A DNA stretch of 64,000 nt, taken from contig CP007053.1 in assembly GCA_000242935.3 (NCBI GenBank), positions 806,001 through 870,000 of the forward strand, given 5' to 3'. How positions within the stretch are numbered: the first letter of the stretch is position 1; each line of letters begins with the position of its first letter. Source of the stretch: Opitutaceae bacterium TAV5. GTDB lineage: Bacteria; Verrucomicrobiota; Verrucomicrobiia; Opitutales; Opitutaceae. The notes beneath the pieces were generated by a model. It made no database searches. It was not told the DNA's origin and saw nothing but the letters and a program-made list of their open reading frames with translations. Shown piece by piece: positions 32,432 through 39,575 of this stretch. A program made the translations under genes and the position numbers.

Positions 32432-35400
32432 TTATTCCGCTCCGTCGATGATTCGCCATGCCTTGCGATAGGCGCTGCCGGCAGTTCCCACGGCTGCGTT
32501 CCAATCTTGATCCGATAGCGCGGCGAGACGCTGGCGGATCGAGGGCAACGACTCGCCTGTGCGCATATTCAAATTTCGTGCGAGACTGGTGGCGGCTCGG
32601 CGCGGAACCCCGAGCAACCGCAGCGTGACCGCCTCGTCGGTGGCGACCCCATAGAACACCTGTGACGGGAGATTGGCCAAGCGGCTATGTGCTTCGTCCG
32701 AGAGTTCGGACCCGGTGATAGCCAGCAGGGCATTGAGCCCCCAAGACGAGGTTTGGGCGAGTTTACCGAAGAGGTTTTGACCGCATTTGGTCAGCGCGGT
32801 TATGCCATCTGTGTCTTCGTCGGCGAAATGACGCGCGGCTATAGTCGTGAGTTCTTCGCCGTTTACCCAATCTTTTAGAATGAGCGCGAGTTTGTCGCCA
32901 TCTGGAGCTCTACCGCCAAGAACAGCATTCAGATTCTGACGCAGCTCGGGAACTCGCAGCAGCACTCCCATCATATCCTGCAAGGTTCTGTCTCCATCGC
33001 GAAACAGGCGGTCACGGTCCCATGACGCCGGGCCGATATTGCCACGATTTGCCATGACCGTGCGGATGCTCTGAAGCGAAAATCCAGTGCTGTCCACGAG
33101 CTTGAGCGGTTGCCTTGGCCGAGTCATGTCGGTAATATAGGCTTCGATGCCGGTGAGAAGCTGACGAGCGACTTGACTATTTGATGCACGGAGCTTCTCG
33201 AATCCAAGCGTTCCACGAAGCACCTGTTCGATTTGATCCGCGAAATTAGCCGGCTCTCCCATCTGGCGGTAGGTGTGGACGAGATATTGGAGGAAGCTAG
33301 ACCATTCCGGGCGGGAGTAGACGATCCTGCCAAGGTCGGACATCAAGTTACCCGCCGCTTGCGCGAGAAGGATCAGCGCAGAATTCAAATCCCCCGTATT
33401 GCGACAAATAAACGCCTTTCTCTCAGCAGCCTCGGCCTCATCCTTGGCCACCAAGGCAACCACGCCAAGCTGGCCTTGAGATACGCGACCGGCACGGCCT
33501 GCAATATTCCAAAAATCCTCCGACGGCATGGGAACCGCATATCCGGTCGAAAGATAGTGTGTGGCCGCCATGACCACACCGCTGACTGGGAAATTTACGC
33601 CTTGGGCGATGGTGGTGGTGGCGGCTAAAACATCGAGCTGCCCTTTCTCGAAGAGCCACTCCATCAGCATGCGGATCTCTTCCGGCAAACCGCCGTGATG
33701 CACGCCGATGCGATGGGAGAGCAAATCGACCAAGGGAAACTGCGCGCCCATCTCCGCAGCCACGTATTCCTGAACAAACCGCACATCGTCCGACAATGTC
33801 TCGGCTTGTTCGGCTTTGATGTTTTCGGCGAGCTTCCAGACGAAGTCCGGCCGGCTGTGCATGGCGATGACCGGACCGCGCGCCATGAGCTTCCGCGCCG
33901 CCATGGCGGCCAAGGTGCCTACATCCCGCGCCTTGGAAAGCGTGGAAGCCAACGACTCCTCCTTCCCCAGCGAGAAGGCGTCATCAATCACGATGGTGTG
34001 GCGCGAGGTGTGAACCGACTCAAAATTCAGCCGGTAGTCACGACTGCGCCCATTTTTCGGGCCATTATCCACCGGGCTGACAATGCCGATGGCCCGGTCG
34101 TTGGGCTGCCAGTCCACGCCAAGACTGATGTCGTCGGAGTTCGGACCGCCGAGCCAACGGGCGACTTCGCGTGCGTTTTGAATAAACGGCGTGAGCAACA
34201 GGAACTGCGCCTCGCGGCATTCGCGGTTGATCGTGGCGAGCAGTAACTCCAGCCGCAGACCGCGCTCCTTGTCCTGAATGGTGTGGGCCTCGTCTACCAC
34301 GACCAAAGTCAGTGGGCGGCCGATCTTCTCCTCCCAGCCTTGCCGCAGCATCAGGTCGAATTTTTCGGGCGTGGCTACGAGGATGCGGAAACGTGCCTCG
34401 TCACGCGACTCGGTGAGCACGCCGGCTTCGACGCCATCGACTTCCATGGCTGGACTCACGCGCTCCACGACAAGACCGAGCGGGGAAAGATCGCGGCGCA
34501 GCTGACGTGTGACCTGATTCACCAGTGCGCGGCTGGGCGCGAGGTAGGCCACCCAGCCTTTCCTGTCTTCAAACTGGTTGAGCGCCTGAAGCATTCGGAA
34601 CTGGGCGATGAGGGTCTTACCGCTGGAAGTCGGCAAGCTCACGACCACCGCGCGACGACTGGAGCCGAGCAGACCGCGCTCAGCGAGGGTGCGGCGTTGC
34701 GGGGGCAAAACATCAAACAGAGCCCGGTCGCCGCGTCCCCGGCTCACCAGTTCGCGGACAAAGTCCGTCACCCGCGAATTCACCGCCCGGGTGACCGTCC
34801 AAATGGAATTCTCGACCATCTGCGCGGCAGCGCGGGCGAGCAGCCTTGTCATCGGTTCCAGTTCCACCAAGCGGGCGGTTTCGCACGCGGCGAGGGCACG
34901 ATCGAAATGCGAATCGAGCAGGAGCTGAACTTGATGGTTTCCGTCCACCACGCCGTCGGTGATGAAGTGCGCGAGCACGTCAGCAGCCTTTGCCAAGTGG
35001 TAGATAGCAATCAGTTCCAAGGCCGAGCGTTTGGCTGCGAGCGGTGTAAAGGTATGCAGGTAGTCTCGCTCAAAGTCCTGCTGCGCGGTGCGCAAAGCCG
35101 CCACGCGTTCCAAAACCATGTCGCGGTCGCTCCAGCCCTTTTTGCGCACGAGCCGCAGCCACGTGTCGGTCAGCGTGGCCCGGCAACGTTCGCCCCAGTT
35201 CTGCGAGTCGAGCGGCAGCGCCGGCCAAGCGCGCTCGGTTTCCAAGGCCCGCAGCCAGCGAGCGGCATCCGCGCCGCGATCACCGAGGACGGCGAGGGCA
35301 GAGGCGCGCAGCAGGTGCGCCCCAGCCTCCATCGGAACTTCGGGCACGGGGAGCACACGCAAGAGGCGGAAGGCATCGGCGGCGGCCCCGCATCCGAGGG

Positions 35401-35602
35401 CGCGGCGTTCGGGATCGTCGGCTAGGCGATTAATCTCCAAGTCGAGCACAGCGATTTCCAAGGCGGAGGCGAGTTCCCCAAGTATCTCTTGATCGAACTC
35501 CGGGACTTCCCGTGCCATCTCGCGGTAAAACTGGACGCGGTCGGCCTCGCGCAGCGCACGGGCCCGCTTGTTTGAAATCGCATCGAGTAGCCAGTGATTC
35601 AT
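32432..35602 (-). CDS. DEAH-box superfamily 2 helicase (HamB-like)
   Basis: A 1056-aa helicase: Walker A SLPTSSGKTL (322-331), DEAH in LVVVDEAHTIQ (433-443), HHGGLP (635-640), TIAQGVNFPVSG (664-675) and AGRAGR motif VI (701-706), a Ski2-like core. A helical ~300-residue N-terminal extension and ~350-residue C-terminal part flank it. Paired with the DUF1837-like nuclease by a 4-base ATGA overlap, it fits a Hachiman/AbpAB-type defence helicase. A perfect Shine-Dalgarno AAGGAGGT (35608-35615) stands 5 bases before the ATG. That is unlike most genes here and suggests foreign origin. Confidence 0.85.
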   Translation of the reverse strand: MNHWLLDAISNKRARALREADRVQFYREMAREVPEFDQEILGELASALEIAVLDLEINRLADDPERRALGCGAAADAFRLLRVLPVPEVPMEAGAHLLRASALAVLGDRGADAARWLRALETERAWPALPLDSQNWGERCRATLTDTWLRLVRKKGWSDRDMVLERVAALRTAQQDFERDYLHTFTPLAAKRSALELIAIYHLAKAADVLAHFITDGVVDGNHQVQLLLDSHFDRALAACETARLVELEPMTRLLARAAAQMVENSIWTVTRAVNSRVTDFVRELVSRGRGDRALFDVLPPQRRTLAERGLLGSSRRAVVVSLPTSSGKTLIAQFRMLQALNQFEDRKGWVAYLAPSRALVNQVTRQLRRDLSPLGLVVERVSPAMEVDGVEAGVLTESRDEARFRILVATPEKFDLMLRQGWEEKIGRPLTLVVVDEAHTIQDKERGLRLELLLATINRECREAQFLLLTPFIQNAREVARWLGGPNSDDISLGVDWQPNDRAIGIVSPVDNGPKNGRSRDYRLNFESVHTSRHTIVIDDAFSLGKEESLASTLSKARDVGTLAAMAARKLMARGPVIAMHSRPDFVWKLAENIKAEQAETLSDDVRFVQEYVAAEMGAQFPLVDLLSHRIGVHHGGLPEEIRMLMEWLFEKGQLDVLAATTTIAQGVNFPVSGVVMAATHYLSTGYAVPMPSEDFWNIAGRAGRVSQGQLGVVALVAKDEAEAAERKAFICRNTGDLNSALILLAQAAGNLMSDLGRIVYSRPEWSSFLQYLVHTYRQMGEPANFADQIEQVLRGTLGFEKLRASNSQVARQLLTGIEAYITDMTRPRQPLKLVDSTGFSLQSIRTVMANRGNIGPASWDRDRLFRDGDRTLQDMMGVLLRVPELRQNLNAVLGGRAPDGDKLALILKDWVNGEELTTIAARHFADEDTDGITALTKCGQNLFGKLAQTSSWGLNALLAITGSELSDEAHSRLANLPSQVFYGVATDEAVTLRLLGVPRRAATSLARNLNMRTGESLPSIRQRLAALSDQDWNAAVGTAGSAYRKAWRIIDGAE

Positions 35603-36393
35603 GCCGCACCTCCTTGCCGGATAAACTCAGGCAACCGGCTGATAGGCCACGGTAGATAAAGGGCGAGGAGACTGCAACGCGTCGGGTTTTGCAGCCGACC
35701 ACCCAGGCTGCGCCCGCGAGTCTGAAGGTCGGCCTCACGGGCCTCCTGGTCGCGCACGAGGATTCCAAAGAGCGCCAGATCGCGACGCCCGGAGTTGAAA
35801 TAGCGGGTGCAGGCTTGGTTGAATGTAACCTCGTGCGGGGTGCTTCTTACACGAGGCAAGAGCCATTTGAGGAGCTGACAGATGGTCCCGAGATTGTTGG
35901 CCAAGGTGTCGAGTTGGTGGCCCAATCCGCCGCTACGTCCGCTCATAACCTGCGGAGGCCACTGCGCCTCGGACGAGCATTTGACCTCTCCCAAGGCGAG
36001 ACGGTGGGAATCGCCGTCGCGTTGGAACCCCACAATGTCCGCGCCGGGCAGCGAGGCGAAGGGGTTGCGCTTGTCGCGCTCCGTGTTCCACGGCAGCACG
36101 ACGTCGTGTTGATCTTCCAGCACGGCTTCGGCGAGGGCTTCGCCTGCCGCCCAATCGCGCTCTTCCGGCACCTCGGCGGCGAGCACTTCCTCCAGCGCAT
36201 CCTGTCCCATACCGGTCAAGCTGAGTCCGCGGAGGTGGCTGCTTAATTCTTCGCTGCCTTCCGCATCATTGAGGCGGGCCGCCACCGGACCTGCCAAAAA
36301 TGCGCCTAGATCGTCTCCGTCCTGCGCATGCAAGCCATTGCACGACACGCAGCCATAAGAGGATTGATAGGCGATTTGGGACGGGAATGGCAT
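35599..36393 (-). CDS. DUF1837/HamA-like PD-(D/E)xK nuclease
   Basis: A 264-aa protein. Residues 80-93 (DWAAGEALAEAVLE) precede the nuclease core: Asp119 in PGADIVGF and GEVKCSSE with Glu136 and Lys138, the D...ExK pattern of PD-(D/E)xK enzymes and of the HamA/AbpA (DUF1837) family. Four cysteines are scattered (15, 18, 172, about 195); CVSCNG near the N-terminus could be half a zinc site. It partners the helicase: stop and next start share ATGA. Family membership is by motif and pairing only. Confidence 0.65.
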   Translation of the reverse strand: MPFPSQIAYQSSYGCVSCNGLHAQDGDDLGAFLAGPVAARLNDAEGSEELSSHLRGLSLTGMGQDALEEVLAAEVPEERDWAAGEALAEAVLEDQHDVVLPWNTERDKRNPFASLPGADIVGFQRDGDSHRLALGEVKCSSEAQWPPQVMSGRSGGLGHQLDTLANNLGTICQLLKWLLPRVRSTPHEVTFNQACTRYFNSGRRDLALFGILVRDQEAREADLQTRGRSLGGRLQNPTRCSLLALYLPWPISRLPEFIRQGGAA

Positions 36394-36458
36394 CGATTAA
36401 ACCAAAGGGGAATACTCTGAAGCAAGGTGCTCACAGGCAGCGATTCCGATTTTAGGCT

Positions 36459-36563
36459 TCATGCCACGGCCTCCAAGGGGGACGGAAAGAACTGTTGCAC
36501 GAGCCCTTTCTTGTGGGTCTGGAGGGCTTCGAGCTTGTTGCTTTGGGCAGCGATCAGGTCGGT
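36459..36563 (-). pseudogene. Relic of a type I hsdS 3' end (copy 2)
   Basis: Reads TDLIAAQSNKLEALQTHKKG then LVQQFFPSPLEAVA and a stop, the C-terminal helix and tail of a type I restriction specificity subunit. The in-frame sequence above residue 35 (to 36665) is unlike HsdS, so the gene is cut there. Its TGA overlaps an ATG that opens a 21-codon frame (36397-36462) beginning MKPKIG. The anticodon nuclease, which follows the other relic, begins MSDKPKI. Confidence 0.75.
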
Positions 36564-36841
36564 GGGAACGAAAAAATAAGTGGTGTGCATGAGAATTCCG
36601 ACCTTTTTGGCAGAAGTTACGCGTAAGAGAGGGTCATGAGGGAGAAGCAGATACGAGTGAGGCAACTTTAACGCAGGGGCTCAACCTTCAAGTTGTGGGT
36701 TCGGCTTGATGCAAAGGATGTTCCTCAACGACTGATTTTCGCCACGGGCATCAGTACGGGCCGGGATCGGTTCGTATGACCGGATTCCTCTCCGCCACGG
36801 TCTGAATCATCCCTGCGTTGGATTGAGGATGCTTCTGTCGC
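36564..36841. other. Gap between hsdS relic and HTH gene
   Basis: About 280 bases with no recognisable gene. One open frame continues the relic to 36665 but is not HsdS-like. No repeat or attachment site was identified. Confidence 0.4.
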
Positions 36842-37126
36842 CTACGATTCCAAAAACTCGTTGGCTTGATCGTCGTGAGGGAACAGCGAGTGTTTATCTA
36901 CGCCCAAAGCTCGGGCAAGGATCACCACCTCGTAATCGCTCACCTTTCTTTTTCCGTTCTCAATCCGGGTGATCGTGTCGCGAGCGATACTCCAGCCCGA
37001 GCGCTGGCAGATGTCGGCCAACTCGCGTTGCGAAATAGCTTTCTCGTCGCGAATCCGTGAAAGAACCCTCCCGATCAAATTTTTACGGGTTCTTTTCTTT
37101 CGGGGCGGGCGCGCGCTTGAGCACAT
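36842..37126 (-). CDS. XRE-family helix-turn-helix protein
   Basis: A 94-aa DNA-binding protein. HTH of the Cro/CI type at residues about 20-75: LIGRVLSRIRDEKAISQREL, then SIARDTITRIENGKRKVSDYE and ILARALGVDKHSLF. A basic N-terminus (PPRKKRTRKN) precedes it. The ATG at 37126 is chosen over a GTG two codons earlier. Probable regulator of the downstream defence genes; the 119-base gap upstream shows no other gene. Confidence 0.8.
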   Translation of the reverse strand: MCSSARPPRKKRTRKNLIGRVLSRIRDEKAISQRELADICQRSGWSIARDTITRIENGKRKVSDYEVVILARALGVDKHSLFPHDDQANEFLES

Positions 37127-37245
37127 AATCACAGATTATCGTGGGCGGATTTGTGTCCGCGATCAAACCCAACCTCTCCCAAACCAACCGTCTCTGTGCA
37201 CAAGAGCTGCGCAAGCCGGCCTGATTACCACAGTGCCGCCCTGAT

Positions 37246-37509
37246 TCAGTAGCCGATCTCAGCAATCAGGACGGATGCGGTAGTGCCGAGTCCGGAGGCG
37301 ATCTTGATCAACGCAACGATACCCGCCTCCTGCTCTCCACGCTTAATGTTGCCGATGTAGTTTTTCGACAGATTTGCCCGTTCAGCCAACTTCTCTTGCG
37401 TCAGGCCCAAGGCTTCACGCTTTTCCCGCACCCATGTTCCCAAATGGGACAGGAGTGGGTTTCGTTTTGGTGAAAACCTTTTCCGGCCGGGCGTGATCCG
37501 ATTCTTCAT
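37246..37509 (-). CDS. XRE-family helix-turn-helix protein
   Basis: An 87-aa Cro/CI-type protein: LGTWVREKREALGLTQEKLA, then ERANLSKNYIGNIKRGEQE and LIKIASGLGTTASVLI. The ATG at 37509 is used; a GTG at 37524 would add five residues. It is followed on the same strand by a second HTH gene (36842-37126). It overlaps no other gene but abuts the relic of a similar HTH gene (37511-37639), suggesting tandem duplication or replacement. Confidence 0.8.
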   Translation of the reverse strand: MKNRITPGRKRFSPKRNPLLSHLGTWVREKREALGLTQEKLAERANLSKNYIGNIKRGEQEAGIVALIKIASGLGTTASVLIAEIGY

Positions 37510-37510
37510 T

Positions 37511-37639
37511 TTAGAATCCGCCACTTTTCAGCAGTTCCGCTCCCGTCAAGCCCAGCGCTTTCGCCACGTGCAAAACGACATCGAGGGGCAGCATTTTCTC
37601 TCCGCGTTCGATTTCACCCATGCAGGTCGTGTTGATGGC
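37511..37639 (-). pseudogene. Truncated XRE-family HTH relic
   Basis: Reads INTTCMGEIERGEKM then LPLDVVLHVAKALGLTGAEL and a stop, the second half of a Cro/CI HTH domain. The recognition helix and everything before it are missing. The frame is closed upstream by the TAA of the ribbon-helix-helix gene. A 36-aa product from the internal ATG at 37621 is possible but would not fold as an HTH. Confidence 0.7.
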
Positions 37640-37855
37640 TTACTTGGTGGAAGATTTTCGGGCAGGCTTTATTGCGTTGGCTGCTTCTCGCAAACGAGAC
37701 TCTTCCGGGGTCACCGGAGGACAGCCATCCGCATACCACTTGCGGACGATCAAGCCGGCATACTCGGTCGGGTTACTGCTGAGCGGTGCACTGTAGCGCT
37801 CAAGCTCTTGGGCAATGTGTTCCGGGAGAGAGAGGTTGAAGCGTCGTTTTTCCAT
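37640..37855 (-). CDS. Small ribbon-helix-helix-like DNA-binding protein
   Basis: A 71-aa protein. MEKRRFNLSLPEHIAQELER resembles the strand and first helix of Arc/CopG-type proteins, then NPTEYAGLIVRKWYADG supplies the second helix. Basic C-terminus (IKPARKSSTK). It may be an antitoxin or autoregulator, but no toxin partner is beside it. The ATG at 37855 is chosen because the domain begins there. A 7-bp inverted repeat upstream (37906-37929) could be its operator. Confidence 0.65.
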   Translation of the reverse strand: MEKRRFNLSLPEHIAQELERYSAPLSSNPTEYAGLIVRKWYADGCPPVTPEESRLREAANAIKPARKSSTK

Positions 37856-37905
37856 TACGGAACAATGGGATGCAACTTTCTCAGGAAAATCACTTGTGTT
37901 ATTAC

Positions 37906-37929
37906 GAATCTTTTGATTCCATAAGATTC
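37906..37929. promoter_or_regulatory. Inverted repeat in divergent promoter region
   Basis: GAATCTT and AAGATTC separated by 10 bases, between the ribbon-helix-helix gene (minus) and the PEP-CTERM gene (plus, ATG at 37950). Candidate operator. Confidence 0.4.
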
Positions 37930-37949
37930 CGATTAAGGATTTCTTTCCC

Positions 37950-38660
37950 ATGAAACATCCAACCCTCCCTCCCCCATCACCGGCGCTTCGTGCCGTGGCC
38001 TGTCTCGCCCTCGCCGTCTCGGCGCAGGCTTTTGTCGCCCTGCCGTCCGCTGTCGCCAGCGAATACACCTACAATGCCTCCGTGGCGGACTGGTTCACCG
38101 CCTCGGAGACTCTGCCCGCTTTCACCAAATACGTTGTCAGGGGGACTGGTTCTCCGTCCCAAACGTTTTATGTGACCGATGACCTGAACAAGATCGAGGT
38201 CAGGAGCGAGCAGACCAACGCCAACGCAAATGCTCCAGGCACGTATGCCGGCGCCACGTGGGCAGCGCCGGAAGGTGAACAGATCACGAGCATCACCTTC
38301 ACCTACCAGTCCGTGCTCAGCCCCAACCTGCAACTTTCCGTGTATGTCGGGGAGGGGAATTTCGACACGAAGCTGGAGAGCGTCATCCCGTCAGGCACCA
38401 TAGACAATCGCAGTACCGGAACCTCCCTGACCTGGACCGTGCCGGATGGCGTGGTGGCCACCGGTTTCCAGTTCCGCAACTGGGACTTGATCGCTGCGGC
38501 CGGAGTATCGAATGCGTGGCGCTCCACCATCGTCGCCGTCACCATCACCACCCGGCCCTATGTTCCCAATGTCCCCGAGCCGGCCTCCTGGACGATTCTT
38601 GCCGGAGCCGGTGCTTTTGTAGCCACATATATACTACGCAACCGGCGAAAGCTGGACTGA
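37950..38660 (+). CDS. PEP-CTERM sorting domain protein
   Basis: A 236-aa exported protein: signal peptide (LRAVACLALAVSAQAFVALP), a beta-rich central domain with no known motif, and a C-terminal VPEPASWTILAGAGAFVATY followed by RNRRKLD. That is the exosortase recognition motif, membrane span and basic tail. It begins the plus-strand block that continues with a pseudopilin and a large secreted protein. Ligand or enzymatic role unknown. Confidence 0.88.
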   Translation: MKHPTLPPPSPALRAVACLALAVSAQAFVALPSAVASEYTYNASVADWFTASETLPAFTKYVVRGTGSPSQTFYVTDDLNKIEVRSEQTNANANAPGTYAGATWAAPEGEQITSITFTYQSVLSPNLQLSVYVGEGNFDTKLESVIPSGTIDNRSTGTSLTWTVPDGVVATGFQFRNWDLIAAAGVSNAWRSTIVAVTITTRPYVPNVPEPASWTILAGAGAFVATYILRNRRKLD

Positions 38661-38761
38661 ACTTTCCTCGCTTTGCCCTCCGGTTCGTGTGCCGCGGAGA
38701 ACGCGACACATGAACCGCAGGCACCCGGAATCCACCCCTTTCCCCACCGCCTTTCCTGCCC

Positions 38762-39451
38762 ATGAAACTTCAAAATTCTTCCCCTTTTACGCGTGCCTTC
38801 ACCTTGGTCGAACTCCTCACCGTCATCGCTATCATCGGTGTCCTCGCGGCCATCCTCATCCCGGTGGTCGGCAAGGCCCGCTCGGCGGCGCATGCGGCCT
38901 CCTGCCTCAGCAACATGCGGCAACTGGCCACTTCGCTCCTCATCTGGAGTGAGGCCAATCGCGGCAAGCTCCCCAACTCCACCAATCCGGGCTGGGATGA
39001 AGCCGCACTCTCCATTCTCTCCGATGCCACCCCGACTCCGTGGAATCCCCTGCTCCGGTGCGCCGCCGACAAGCTGGAGCGAACCACCAACAACCCGGAG
39101 GAGCCGCGCTCGTATTCGATCAATCCGGTGCTGTTCAACCAGAACGGCCAATACGATCATTCCGGCTGGAATCCCGCCAATCCGGGCACCCGGAAAGGCG
39201 GCGAAGGCATGCTGATCCGCAATATCGGCAATCCCGCCCGCATGGTGATGTTGTCCGAGAAACATGATGCCGTGAACAGTTACAAGGCCGCCGGCTGGTT
39301 CGGCAGCGCCTCCCTGACGGATTCCCACAACGGCGGCATGAACGCGGCCTTCTGCGACGGCCACGCCCGCCGCATCCCGCGAACCGCCGACCTGCTTGTC
39401 ATGGATGGCAACTACTCCGTTTACCAGACCACCTACATCAGAAACAACTGA
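38762..39451 (+). CDS. Prepilin-type N-terminal cleavage/methylation protein
   Basis: A 229-aa protein. The leader MKLQNSSPFTRA is followed by [20 protein letters not shown], a type IV prepilin processing site and helix. ASCLSNMRQLATSLL comes next. Near the C-terminus, SHNGGMNAAFCDGHARRI is the H-x9-DG motif of the DUF1559-like/verrucomicrobial pseudopilin families. It lies 101 bases after the PEP-CTERM gene and 124 before the large secreted protein. One of four such genes here, each beside a carbohydrate gene. Confidence 0.88.
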   Translation: MKLQNSSPFTRAFTLVELLTVIAIIGVLAAILIPVVGKARSAAHAASCLSNMRQLATSLLIWSEANRGKLPNSTNPGWDEAALSILSDATPTPWNPLLRCAADKLERTTNNPEEPRSYSINPVLFNQNGQYDHSGWNPANPGTRKGGEGMLIRNIGNPARMVMLSEKHDAVNSYKAAGWFGSASLTDSHNGGMNAAFCDGHARRIPRTADLLVMDGNYSVYQTTYIRNN

Positions 39452-39575
39452 GCCTCCGTTTCCGGCACCTCCCTCTCCTTCCTTCATCGCCAGAAAAACG
39501 GAGGAGCTTACCGCATTCTCCATCGTCCTCCTGTTCCGTAAACCGTATTTTCCCGAACGTCTCATTTTCCGTCTC

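Noticed and set aside
29749-37855. Complete type I restriction-modification system
   Set aside because: RhuM, the anticodon nuclease and hsdS ends are present, but no hsdR or hsdM and no full hsdS is found.
24141-37855. Prophage or integrative element
   Set aside because: No integrase, structural phage gene, tRNA target or clear direct-repeat att pair was seen; the hsdS-end duplication is better explained by cassette insertion.
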